The position numbers were made by a program, and so were the translations under genes. Below, piece by piece: positions 52,271 through 62,277 of a stretch of 64,000 nt of DNA (positions are counted from its first letter, which is position 1; each line of letters opens with the position of its first letter). The notes under the pieces were generated by a model. The model did no database searches. It had not been told where the DNA came from and saw nothing but the letters and a program-made list of their open reading frames with translations. This DNA is from Cydia pomonella (Eukaryota; Arthropoda; Insecta; Lepidoptera; Tortricidae). The stretch lies in NCBI RefSeq assembly GCF_033807575.1, contig NC_084706.1:28317204-28381203 (forward strand), read 5' to 3'.

Positions 52271-53415
52271 GATTACGTGTGTTTGTGACAGTCAGCGCCA
52301 GTTCTCCCTCTCTCAACTTCGCACCTTGCGCTCAGCAGCTAAGCACGAAGCACTTTGTACATAATCTCCATGAGGCATTGCACGCCAATACACAATATTT
52401 TAAGTGAGAGTTTTACCAATAACTTTTACTTTTTTATGTAGAAACGTATAAAAAAAATCGTAAAAACCGAAAAATATTTTCTTTTGGCGAACTTGACCTA
52501 AACTCATATATTAATTTTTTTTGCTTCTTTTGGCCTGAGAAATGCGTGGTTAAAATCTTTCGGGTTCCGTATAAAAACTACCATTCTGCGTCAGCTCCCT
52601 CTTAAATTAAGGCAAAAAAAATTAAAAATGCTTGAAAAACCTATTTTTTTAAACCGGGCTCAAGTAATTAGTCCGGTTCTAACCCGAGCCCAACAAGCGT
52701 CTTTAGAGTGTCCGCCCTACGGCTAGGGCGGATAGACTAACTCCCACAGACTCCCTAAGGTTAAAACCTATCACACGGCCAATTGGCTACTTGACAGTTT
52801 TTTGTAAATAATGTCAATCGATCTTGATTTTCCTGAGGATTAAATGTATATATAGGACTCATGGCATTTAAGCAACACAAAGGTTAGAAATGAGAGTTAA
52901 AGTCTGACGCCCGCACTCGACGATTGAAACGCCTCTAACAAAATGACATTGTAATGTGACATTAGTCTGTCCTAAATATATGGAAGATCAAGGATATTGC
53001 TATTTTGACCCCGAAATATTGCGTTTATGTTAACTATACACATGAACGCAAAATTTCATATAATTTAGTTTTCAATAAAATGTAAGAAATCGAATGGTAC
53101 CATTTTCTTTTTTGTTTTTGAAAGTTAAAAAAAGCCTTGTATTTTTTTTTTGGATGCCTAATTTTTTATCCATTTAGCTAAATTTTGTTATAATATTCAA
53201 CATTTACATCAAGTACCCAATTCGAACGTACCAATACAAATGAATAACATGAATCAAATATCATTATGATGTCAGTTCACGGTGTTCGAATTAGCTAGGA
53301 AGCTTATTGGAGATGCGGGATTGGTAGAGATAGAGACTAGACTACAGAGCCTAGAACACCGTAGAAAGGTGGCCTGATTATCGGTATCTACAGGATACAT
53401 TTCGGGGAGTGTGCG
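52271..53415. other. No gene; two small repeats
   Basis: GTGTCCGCCCTACGGCTAGG (52708) with CACAGACTCC recurs at 53786-53835. TACCAATTCGAACGTACCAA (near 53217) facing GGTGTTCGAATTAGC (to 53296) is a small inverted repeat of the GGCCAATTCGAAC type. The remainder is unassigned. Confidence 0.4.
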
Positions 53416-53700
53416 ATGGGATTACATAATCTAATCCCCCCAGCTCCGTTCTGCCACCGTGGGACTAGACGCGGACTTGCGTTTCACCCTTACGTCGTTA
53501 CTCTGCCGCTGATTCGCACTAAACGCTATGCATCCTTTATCATGCGAACGGCTAAGGAGTGGAATTCACTTTCTGCAAATCTATTCCCAGTCCACTATAA
53601 CTTGGACCTTTTTAAATCGAGAGTAAATAGACATCTTTTATGTCAGTATGTTCTATCCTAGACTATCGGCACTTACCATCAGGTGAGATTGTGGTCAAAT
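53416..53700 (+). pseudogene. Jockey-type LINE C-terminus
   Basis: A frame of 81 codons ending at 53659-53661 reads NLIPPAPFCHRGTRRGLAFH, PYVVTLPLIRTKRYASFIMR and TAKEWNSLSANLFPVHYNLD, then LFKSRVNRHL. The pattern HP-x-V-V-x-x-P-x-x-R-T-x-x-Y-x-x-S-F...R-T-A-x-x-W-N-S-L...F-P-x-x-Y-N-L-x-x-F-K is the conserved final segment of Jockey-clade RT proteins. It is in frame throughout. A TATCGGCACTTACCATCAGG 3' UTR follows and ends in an A-rich stretch near 53725. No RT core remains. Confidence 0.82.
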
Positions 53701-54574
53701 TTTTGCCGTTTCCAATAAAAAAAATAGCCTGTAAGTTATTGCTATGGGTTAGTATTTTGAATAATTACTAATAAGTGTCTTTGGCGTGTCCGCCCTACGC
53801 CTAGGGGGGAAAGATAAACTAGCACTTACAGACTCCGAGTGACGTTCAAATGTCAACTGCAGCTGCATTACTGTTACGGCTGTTGCATTGAAAGCTATAT
53901 TCCGTTTGTGCAATCATTCGATCAACCATTTTCCGATTATATAATATTTTACAATATTATACAAAAAATATTTTTAGATATTCAAAGCTTGTTTACTACT
54001 CCATTATTCAACATTATTCAGCTTCAAAAGTTCATAACCGTGGACATACATGAGTTGCGTTGTTACTCTTTCATTAAAAACTACTTAAAAATTATGAATC
54101 ATTAGAACCGCCTCGTGGTCTTCGTTTTTATTTTGTTGCCGAATTTGTTTTTTCTTCAGATTTCTCAAAAACTTGGTGGATAGATAGATATCGTTATTCT
54201 GTACAATGTGAGCACAATTCACTCTATGTCGTAAAAAGTCTTTCTCTGAGCTACGCGAAAATATTTAGCATTTTCGTAACTCAACAGAAATTCACATATA
54301 TTTTTTGTATCGTATTTATTCCGCCACAATAACAAAAAAAAATTACAACAAAATAAAAATCGGCCCTTATATGCTCGGTGACCATGAATCGTCGTCATTG
54401 CTGCATCTAGTAAGTATATGATCTGTGGTCGAAACATCTTAAAAGTTCAAACACGGCAAAGGGTTCACTTGGTACACTCAGCAATATTTCCATCTGATCA
54501 TCGGTGGATCTTATGTCTTTACAATAAGGTTTATGGATTGTCATTTAACAGCGTGAACGATTGCGATAAGGCCA
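53701..54574. other. No gene; copy 3 of a low-copy repeat
   Basis: 54500-54565 (GGTGGATCTTATGTCTTTAC, GGATTGTCATTTAACAGCGT) is the third copy of the repeat at 2285 and 35925. 53839-54105 is an open but motif-free frame. Confidence 0.35.
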
Positions 54575-55475
54575 ATTCGAACGCACACTTAACACCAAAA
54601 CTATATCCAAGAGCGTCCGCTAGCGTGGGCGGGTGCACGGAGCGGGCACACGCACGCGGGTGTCATTGTAGATAAAATCATAGGCCAATTCGAGCATTAG
54701 TTTTCATTTAAATGTTGTCAAGATGAAACCATAAGTCTCGCAAGCTTCTATCTAACTCTACAAGCCCTAACCTCACAAACGCTACACAATCAAAATATAT
54801 GGCTTGGCTTTCTTAGAGATTAAATCTCATTCCAAAATGATACTGATATGATACTGATCTGTCAGTAAGTCAATATTAAAAGTGACGTTTTTGTATTCGA
54901 GTTATAATAATCATTTATTTTAATTATTAATAATTTCATTGTTATTACTTTTTGAATACAAATAGGTACTAATCCATTGTAACTAACAATTTTTAAGGCC
55001 CTACACGCCTGATATAAACGAATATTTAATTTATTTGTATATTTTAGATCTCATTCCAATATGATACAGATCTGTCAGTGTCAAAAGTGACGTTTTTAGT
55101 TGAAGGTTGACATAATGCGCAATTCAGCAGGTCCTCTAACGGAGATTAGAATCATCTCATATTGGAATGATGTCAGATCCGTGTTAGATCAGTATCACAT
55201 TATATTTTTGTAATTGGCCTGGTATGTCGTATACCATACGACACGCGTCCGCACCAGCTAGCGGTTGCTCATACAATTTTTCATTAACCCGCTCACCCGC
55301 TCCGTGCACCCGCGCCAGCAAGCGGACGCCCTAAACCATATCAGTCAATTATCATTCACGCGTTCATTTCGCTCGCTGGTCCGTCATGTATATTAGCGAG
55401 AGCGAGACGCCGAACTATACCTAACCGACATCATTCAGATATCGTTATGAAGTGTACGTTCGAATCGGCCTGTTA
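54575..55475. mobile_element. Nested inverted-repeat element
   Basis: Outer ends AGGCCAATTCGAACGCACAC (54570-54589) and GAAGTGTACGTTCGAATCGG (to 55468) face each other. A second pair just inside, CGTCCGCTAGCGTGGGCGGG/GTGCACGGAGCGGG (54613) against CCCGCTCCGTGCACCCGCGC (55298), is also inverted. A third pair, CTCATTCCAAAATGATACTG (54828) and CATATTGGAATGATGTCAGA (55157), lies inside. This suggests MITEs inserted into one another. No protein is encoded. Confidence 0.65.
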
Positions 55476-56039
55476 GTTCCATTGTTATTTGGAGCCCTGA
55501 GGCTAGTTGGAATTGCGATAATGAATTTCTATTTTGGAAATTGTATAACAATTTAATCGTTGTAAATAATGCTTTGGAAAAGTAGATAATTTTCGTTTTA
55601 TCTTATGCAAGTAAAAGTAGGTATCTTTGTTAAAATTATGATTATAATTTTTTTTTGGTTAGCTTTTTTTCCATTTAAATAATTCAAATAGATATAAATA
55701 AGAAAAGAAAATTTTATTTGTTTTTCACGAAAAATTTTAAAATTTAGTATGCCTGGCATTCGAGCTGTATAATTAAAGTTCCTGATTCGATATTAATATT
55801 TTTTTTGTGGACTATAATTACCCATTTTTAATTGGAATTGATTTTTATTCTTTACATATTTTTCGTTTTGACAAGAATTTTATTTATTCATTTCGACGTT
55901 ACCAGTGCTATAATGCTCTTTATAAATTGTGTTTGCTTTATATTTTATCTACACATTCTATGATTTGTTCAAAAACTGCAAATTACGACCAGAACTAAGA
56001 TTAACGTTTTTTTAATATTTAAAACAAAAACTTATCTGT
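55476..56039. other. No feature recognised
   Basis: Extremely AT-rich DNA with long A and T runs. The 63-codon frame at 55807 has no motif. Confidence 0.4.
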
Positions 56040-56510
56040 GAAAATGTTATTATTGTGTAAATATAACTTCAAATTTCGAAAATTCCACACAATTTGATTT
56101 GACCTCATATCTAGTATCAGCTGATACGACATCACTCGAAATGAAAAGTTAACTGCGAACAGTGTGGACCAAATGTCGTAATAGTGGTCGTTATACTGGG
56201 TTTCTCAATACACCTCAGAGAGCTTATAATATGTGTATAGATAAATTTAATTTAATAATTTTATTAAGGCAACAAGGCCCATATTACCATTACCTTATAG
56301 ACTAACATACATAATATATACATGTTATAAAATTAAAACTGAACACTATAAAGATAAAGTTGTGTATATAACCTGTACATAATTAACCATTAAAACACGT
56401 GTGATGTTTTTATGAAACTCGCTTTCAACTCGTTTCATAAACCCACACATATTTTAATGCCTTTCTTAATGCAGCGGTCACATAAAGTCATAAACTACTA
56501 TTATCGCAAA
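56040..56510 (+). repeat. Repeat shared with 9.9-10.7 kb
   Basis: ATTTGATTTGACCTCATATC, TTATAATATGTGTATAGATA, AAAACACGTGTGATG, ATGAAACTCGCTTTC and GCAGCGGTCACATAAAGTC follow the order of the 10-kb copy, which contains additional inserted DNA. Confidence 0.55.
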
Positions 56511-56740
56511 TAAAGAATTGATTTATTAATAAATTAATAACACATTTATTCGTAGTTTTTTTTTTTTTTTTTGAATATTTTTTTCTATTTATAAATATTT
56601 TAATGCCTTTCTTAATGCAGCGGTCACATAAAGTCATAAACTACTATTATCGCAAATAAAGAATTGATTTATTAATAAATTAATAACACATGTATTCGTA
56701 GTTTTTTTTTTTTTTTTTTGAATATTTTTTTCTATTTATT
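56451..56740. repeat. 146-bp tandem duplication with poly-T
   Basis: ATTTTAATGCCTTTCTTAAT begins at 56451 and again at 56597. Each unit ends in a T run (17 at 56556-56572, 18 at 56702-56719) and GAATATTTTTTTCTATTTAT. Units differ at very few positions. The T run is also the poly-A tail position of the minus-strand RT element. Confidence 0.9.
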
Positions 56741-58789
56741 GACAATAACGATATACATAATGGATATATACAGATGATTACTATAACTAGCTTATATCTA
56801 AAATAGGCCCTTGAGGCATTGTACCAAGGATGCTGGCGGCATTTCCTCGTTGTATCGCAATACTGATACGTTACTTGATACGTTGTGCGAGGAAGCCGCC
56901 AGCTCTTCGGTCACCAGTTACGTCAACCAGACGTTTCGCGATTTCTCCAAAAAACTTGTGCGCGCTGGGACCCCATGGACCTAGAGTTTCAACGCCAAAA
57001 GGTACAAAATGGTACTCTCTACCGAGGCTCTTATATTTATTACGTTTCAAAATTTCGGCGCTTTCCGCCGCTGCGCCCGCTTTTACATTAGTCCGTTGGA
57101 GGTGGGACGGTGCCAGTGTGTCTACGCAGGTAGCATCCCACACTAACATCCGTCCCAAGCTCCAAGGAACCAAGGACACCCCATCAGGCCTCTTGCCATC
57201 ATCCCTGATAATGCCAGTTGGCTCAAGAAGAGCAGGCACATTGATGGTGGCAAGAGATCGACGAATTATGTCATTAAGCGACGCATGTCTTGAAAAACGA
57301 CCTGCACTTTTTTGACAAGATAATCCGTGGTGTCCCAGTCGGTCCACGTCCGTGCCACAAGAGCATATATGTGGCGTACATACCGAAACCCCGAGTCGCA
57401 AACCAGTCGCCAGTCTTAGGGAGGTCGGATCCAAGAAAGTACCAGTATTAGGTGAAGGATGGGCATGTAGCCAGTAGCCGGCTTCCCGGGCTCCGACCGC
57501 CAAAAGTCTCGCGTGATCTGGACCTGTACAGTTGTTTAGAAGAGTATTGTAAGTTAAATCACAGTAAATATTATCCCAGCTCCTTTGTGATTTTGGGTTG
57601 TCTGGAAATTGCTTGCCCGGGCAAGCAATTTTAAAAGCATTTTTAGCATCCTCAAAGCCCGTAATCTCATAGTTTGTGGGCAAAGCCCTTAAGATATTTC
57701 CTATGAGACCAGACGTGCTATTAATGGATGCCAAAAAGGCTGGGGAAGCCACACTGGAAATTTTGCGAATTCCTAAACCTCCGAACCGAATAGGGAGGGA
57801 CGCTTGAGACCAGGAAGGCTCACTCAGCTGAATGTTTAGAATCGTCTCTAAACTAATTTTGATCAAATCGTCTATAGGCGACAGTAAATTTTGATGTTTC
57901 CAAAAAGGACAGCAGCGGAGCACATATGTAAATTTAGGGACAAAAAGACAGAATTTCAGAATCACAAGAGCATAATGAGGGCTAATTTCGAGTAAACTAT
58001 TCGTGTGACTTTTGAATTCAGATATAGAGTTAGAAACATAATCAGGAAAAGATTCTTCAAATATAGGAGAACCCAGGAGGCAAAGAGAATCCTTGTCTAC
58101 CAATTTTATATTAGGAGCCAGATCGTCAAATTTGGGTTTTAAGTCGATCAAAGTACAAGAAGATTTGTGAATAAAGAGTTCGCATTTGCTGAAATTCAAA
58201 TCTAAACCAATATTTTCGAAACTGCTCCTAACAAAAGACAAATCAGAGAGCACAGTATTCACATCGCCTCCTAGGGTTCCGTCGTCTAAGTACCAGACGT
58301 TGAATTTTGATTTTAAATTTTTAATAATTGGATTTATAGCCAAACTAAAAATTGCTGGCCCGAGAGGGTCACCCTGCTGACAACCAACCTCAGAAGATAA
58401 TTCATGTGATTTGTACATTAATTTAGACGAGTCTGAATAACAAAAGAAAAGGTAATTGTACAGTTCCGGAATTTTGTCCTTAACTTCTGTCAGCAAAGTG
58501 TCCCTATTAACCGAATTAAAAGCATTTTTAACGTCAATTTTGACTACAATTTCACAATCATCGAATGAAAGGTAGGTCCTTAGGGCATGGACGGCTGCCT
58601 CGCACCCACCTTTCGTGCCAAAACCTAGCTGTACTGGTTCAAAAAGGGACTGCAATTTTGATCTAAAGTGTCTAACCGCAATTTTTGATGCCAGACGTCG
58701 TAAAGTAGACCCCACCGCAATGGGTCTCACCCCTCCGTCCTTTTTGGTTAGTATTCGTAGTTTATTAGTATTAGTCCGTACGGGCGGAC
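56705..58789 (-). mobile_element. RT element of the GDPLGP/YLDDGT type, 5'-truncated
   Basis: The minus-strand element runs from a hairpin junction (58789/58790) through the RT and C-terminal domain. It continues past an internal stop to the natural coding end (TAG at 56787-56789), a short 3' UTR and an 18-base poly-A (T run at 56702-56719). The poly-A tail marks it as a non-LTR retroelement. Related 3' pieces are at 60733 and 35080. Confidence 0.8.
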
Positions 58790-58829
58790 ACGTCTGAAAA
58801 TATCGATACGGACAAAGATCCAAAAACAT
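56871..58829 (-). CDS. Reverse transcriptase with C-terminal PD...WD domain
   Basis: A 652-residue frame. About the first 14 residues are translated hairpin DNA, so the element starts near residue 15. RT: KKDGGVRPIAVGSTLRRL (29-46), motif A VVKIDVKNAFNSV (95-107, D99), motif B CQQGDPLGPAIFSLAI (150-165), motif C VWYLDDGTLGG (178-188, D182/D183). A long thumb/connector (190-480) follows, then a cysteine-histidine cluster C489-x-C491, H500/H501, C505 (HGLSC). After that comes EPTGIIRDDGKRPDG (536-550) and MLVWDATCVDTLAPSHL (561-577). D549 and D565 are spaced like a PD-(D/E)xK nuclease, as in R2-type elements with a restriction-like endonuclease; this is an inference from spacing. The frame ends early. 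A 12-bp duplication (AGTAACGTATCA) adds an in-frame TAA, cutting off RISIAIQRGNAASILGTMPQ. RT residues are intact. I cannot place the clade. Confidence 0.82.
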   Translation of the reverse strand: MFLDLCPYRYFQTCPPVRTNTNKLRILTKKDGGVRPIAVGSTLRRLASKIAVRHFRSKLQSLFEPVQLGFGTKGGCEAAVHALRTYLSFDDCEIVVKIDVKNAFNSVNRDTLLTEVKDKIPELYNYLFFCYSDSSKLMYKSHELSSEVGCQQGDPLGPAIFSLAINPIIKNLKSKFNVWYLDDGTLGGDVNTVLSDLSFVRSSFENIGLDLNFSKCELFIHKSSCTLIDLKPKFDDLAPNIKLVDKDSLCLLGSPIFEESFPDYVSNSISEFKSHTNSLLEISPHYALVILKFCLFVPKFTYVLRCCPFWKHQNLLSPIDDLIKISLETILNIQLSEPSWSQASLPIRFGGLGIRKISSVASPAFLASINSTSGLIGNILRALPTNYEITGFEDAKNAFKIACPGKQFPDNPKSQRSWDNIYCDLTYNTLLNNCTGPDHARLLAVGAREAGYWLHAHPSPNTGTFLDPTSLRLATGLRLGVSVCTPHICSCGTDVDRLGHHGLSCQKSAGRFSRHASLNDIIRRSLATINVPALLEPTGIIRDDGKRPDGVSLVPWSLGRMLVWDATCVDTLAPSHLQRTNVKAGAAAESAEILKRNKYKSLGREYHFVPFGVETLGPWGPSAHKFFGEIAKRLVDVTGDRRAGGFLAQRIK

Positions 58830-58913
58830 GTATATACACTAACTTAATATATGGGCAATAAGGTCGTGTATACATATTTTTGGCACGTTTGTCGTATCGG
58901 TATTTTCAGACGT
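58790..58913. repeat. Long imperfect hairpin at the 5' junction of the RT element
   Basis: Arms 58790-58839 and 58866-58913 are inverted repeats over about 48 bp with few mismatches: ACGTCTGAAAATATCGATAC against GTATCGGTATTTTCAGACGT, and CCAAAAACATGTATA against TATACATATTTTTGG. The loop is about 26 bp. It could be a small MITE used as target, or an inverted duplication formed when the element inserted. Confidence 0.8.
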
Positions 58914-59431
58914 GACTGTACTTAAGATTTGGGAGTGGCGCGTATGGAGAGCGCGGCTGTTCTACGCTGTGGCTACTATTAAAGACTGACTTGCGTGGTA
59001 AGTACTCGTATGCCAGTGAGATGTTCAAGTAACTCGTTAGCAAGTCGTACTTAAGCGAAGACACTTGTCTTTAAACAGGAGCCTCCCGAAATATGTTTTT
59101 TTGTCGAAAAAAATTGTTTCTCAGACAAGCTTTTATTGATACTTTTTTTCAACTCGCAACTAACAGGTACTAATAAAAACAATTATAACAAACCTAAATA
59201 CAATTACAGGTTATTTGGTCTCCCAAGTTCCCTACCGTATGAAAAAAATTAGAGAAATGAAGAAGTAGACTCAGATCGATATAAGTAACCGTCATAGAAA
59301 TTAATATTGTTTCACAAAATAAATTATCCTTAACTAAGCTACATTAAAATACAATTTAAAAATATACCAAATAACTAACAATGTCAAATAAATTTCATAA
59401 ACATTTTACAAAAATAAAACAAATCAACAGG
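58914..59431. other. No feature recognised
   Basis: Unassigned. Composition falls to strongly AT-rich after about 59100. Confidence 0.35.
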
Positions 59432-59717
59432 TAAAAAAACCGGGCAAGTGCGAGTCGGACTCGCGCACGAAGGGTTCCGTACCATTATTTATAAAAATGG
59501 CAAAAACAATATTTTAGTTGTATGGGAGCCCCTCTTAAATATATATTTTATTATGTTTTTAGTATTTGTTGTTATAGCGCCAACAGAAATACATCATCTG
59601 TGAAAATTTCAACTGTCTAGCTATCACGGTTCATGAGATACAGCCTGGTGACAGACGGACAGCGAAGTCTCAGTAATAGGGTCCCGTTTGACCCTTTGGG
59701 TACGGAACCCTAAAAAA
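59432..59717 (+). repeat. Repeat R1, short form, best preserved
   Basis: Opens ACCGGGCAAGTGCGAGTCGG and ACGAAGGGTTCCGTACC. The middle is TTGTTGTTATAGCGCCAACA and ATCACGGTTCATGAGATACA. It closes TGACCCTTTGGGTACGGAAC and CCTAAAA. The ends contain GGTTCCGTACC and GGTACGGAACC, an inverted pair. Confidence 0.8.
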
Positions 59718-60732
59718 CATACTCCTAAATCACTTCTAACCTAAATAGCGACAGCTTCATTGCAGGTTACATGTCATGTTATCACAGTGTTTTTATGACT
59801 ACCCCAGTATCCATCATTAGACCAGTACTATAAATTGCAATAATTTGCCCAACCAACACCAAAGTTGGGTGACAAAATTTGTCACCCAACTTACCTACAT
59901 AATGTACCTTAAAACGGGGTCACAAGATATCGCGGGGTGAAAAGAGAAATATTGAAATTTTCTTTCAAGTTGTTATATTTAAAAACTTAGATATCTATAA
60001 TTAGAGTTTTCTGGATAAGTATATAGTAGGCTATTTATACTCTACATAAATACAATAAAAAATGCCTAAAAGTTTTTTTTTACTTAAAAAAGTTCTCACC
60101 TAGGTAAGAAATTAAGACGTATGAACTATCATTATGTAACAAACATACAAGCATTTATTTAAGTAAAAACTTCTCAGGTATTCCTGTTTGCTAAAAATAA
60201 TTTCTCAAGTAAGATATTTCGTGTATAATTTTCAAAGTAACATTTTCACAAAGAAAGCTTTAGCAATTAAATTATCACAAAAAGTACGACTTCAAACTGC
60301 TAAAAATAAGAGAATTTATATAATGAGAGATTAAATTAGTATCTTACCTCTGTCTTCCCATAATTAATTTATAAATAACAGACGAAACGCTACAAAAGAA
60401 ATTAATTAGGAATGCAAAACAACGGAGAGTCGTCCAAGTGCTCAATTCTGAAACACACATTTGACGTAATAGAATGATATTGAAAATGAATTGGTTAATT
60501 TTTTTTTAGTTTATTTATCATAAAGGTACATAACATTGTGACACCTTTATTCCTCGCCAAATTGCGGTCGCAGTTTGTTGGCGAGATAGCGCTCATTTAT
60601 ACATTTTAATATGTATGCTATGCACATAATACTAAGCTTCGGTACTATGTGTAAAACGAACACGCAAGCTTTTATGAATATAAAAACAAACAAAAACCAA
60701 ATAGTCACTGGTACTTTAACAACTAATTCATT
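59718..60732. other. No gene; one perfect hairpin
   Basis: 59862-59892 is AAGTTGGGTGACAAA / TTTGTCACCCAACTT around a single A, a perfect 15-bp stem. The rest is AT-rich without recognised content. Confidence 0.4.
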
Positions 60733-61275
60733 CTTGAGCCAGCTGGTATTGTAAGAGACGATGGTAAGAGACCGGACGGATTGTCACTAATTCCGTGGAA
60801 GATGGGACGGGTGCTGGTGTGGGACGCCACATGTGTAGACACCCTAGCCCCGTCTCATCTCCACGGCACAACTGCAAAAGCCGGCGCGGCGGCAGAGGCG
60901 GCCGAAAAATTAAAAAGATCAAATATAGGGGTCTCGACCCGGAATACGATTTCGTACCTTTTGGCGTCGAGACCCTTGGCCCGTGGGGTCCGAATGCATC
61001 TACACTATTCAAGTATTTAGCCAAAAAAATAGCAGACGCTACCGGTGATCGTAGAGCTGGCAGCTTCCTCGCACAGAAAACAAGTATTGCGATACAACGA
61101 GGAAATGCTGCCAGCATCTACGGCACCATGCCGCAGGGGGATAGTTTTTAATTATTTATTTTAAGATTAGTTTTATTTATTTTTAGATTTAGATTTTAAG
61201 TGTTATATGTATTATGGTGTTGTGTTTGTAGGTACCGAATAAGTTGTATCTGTAAAAATAAAAGTTCCATTGTTC
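60733..61275 (+). pseudogene. Second copy of the PD...WD RT element, 3' part
   Basis: Begins inside the C-terminal domain: LEPAGIVRDDGKRPDGLSLI, PWKMGRVLVWDATCVDTLAP and SHLHGTTAKAGAAAEAAEKL. Near 60915 the frame shifts by one base. It then resumes in another frame: KYRGLDPEYDFVPFGVETLG, then NASTLFKYLAKKIADATGD, RRAGSFLAQKTSIAIQRGNA and ASIYGTMPQGDSF, stopping at 61149-61151. This gives the undamaged reading of the C-terminus that the 56.9-kb copy has lost through its 12-bp duplication. The 3' UTR ends AAAAATAAAAGTTCC without a long poly-A. Strongly 5'-truncated and frameshifted, hence inactive. Confidence 0.85.
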
Positions 61276-61451
61276 TATTCAAGTTAATTTCAAAGCAATA
61301 TTATTAGGGTAAATTTTCCAGTATCCAGTAACGTTTTTTTTTACCTTTTCTTAAATTCATTTGTACTGCATTTATTTTCTTCCCTTAGCAGGCTTATTTC
61401 ATTATACAATTTGGGTCTCAAAAATATATTAGTTCGTGTGCCATAATAGTT
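61276..61451. other. Spacer
   Basis: Unassigned sequence between the RT fragment and the MITE-P pair. Confidence 0.3.
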
Positions 61452-61682
61452 TTTACAGTACATATGGTGCTACTTTATAGCACTAGTGCGAAAATTAGCA
61501 TATTACGTTACTGTGTAGAACATTTAAAGGGCCATATGTACTGTAAAACGTTGTACGATACATGTGCGAATAGGTAATTCGCACCTCGTGTCGATTTAAA
61601 ACACTACCTTCGGTCGTGTCTTAATTTATCGCCACTTGTTTCGAATTTCCTATTTTTCGCACTTGTATCGTAATGTACTATT
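61452..61682 (-). mobile_element. MITE-P, copy 4 (inverted)
   Basis: TTACAGTACATATGGTGCTA at the left and CGTAATGTACTATTA at the right show it in the opposite orientation to the next copy. Confidence 0.8.
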
Positions 61683-61710
61683 AGCAGTGCTTTGTACAAA
61701 GGTGACCCAT

Positions 61711-61938
61711 GGTTAATTACGATACAAGTGCGAAAAATAGGAAATTCGAAACGAGTGGCGATAAATTAAAACACGACCGAAGGGAGTGTTTTAAATCGAC
61801 ACGAGTTGCTAATTACCTATTCGCACATGTATCGTACAACGTTTTACAGTACATTATGGCCGTTTAAATGTTCGACACAGTAACGTAATATGCTGAGTTT
61901 CGCACTAGTGCGGTAAAGTAGCACCAAATGTACTGTAA
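61711..61938 (+). mobile_element. MITE-P, copy 5
   Basis: Starts near TAATTACGATACAAGTGCGA, having lost the first few terminal bases, and ends ACCAAATGTACTGTAA. With copy 4 it makes a 480-bp inverted repeat with a 28-bp spacer. Confidence 0.8.
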
Positions 61939-62277
61939 ATAATATTGCTTGTTTGCCTCCCGAAACCAGCGCTAGTTTATTCTTTGAGGACGTATACGGC
62001 AAAAAGAGTTTTACCATTTAAAGTAAAAAGAAGAATTAATCGTAAAATCACACCTACAGAATTGAAGTGTGTGTTTGGACTAACCGACATGGAAAACAAA
62101 GGCTTGTTTCGGTCCTGTTTGTGTTTAAAAAGAGTCATATTTGATACGATCTTCCAGCTATAAAAGTTAACCAGTCATGTAACGGCAACTACAGAAATAA
62201 AGTCCATTTCATAAATAACCAGTTCGTTAAACAATACGCCAAACTTACAATGCTTGCTACACAAAACGTCAAAATTA
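61939..62277. other. No feature recognised
   Basis: An open frame of 72 codons (61945-62163) has no motif. No repeat match. Confidence 0.35.

Noticed and set aside
56830..57315. Plus-strand 161-codon open frame
   Set aside because: Antisense to the C-terminal domain of the 652-residue RT protein. Its openness follows from codon bias of the real frame.
60728..61117. Minus-strand 129-codon open frame
   Set aside because: Antisense to the frameshifted second copy of the RT element. It resembles the antisense frame at 56830 because both are complements of the same gene.
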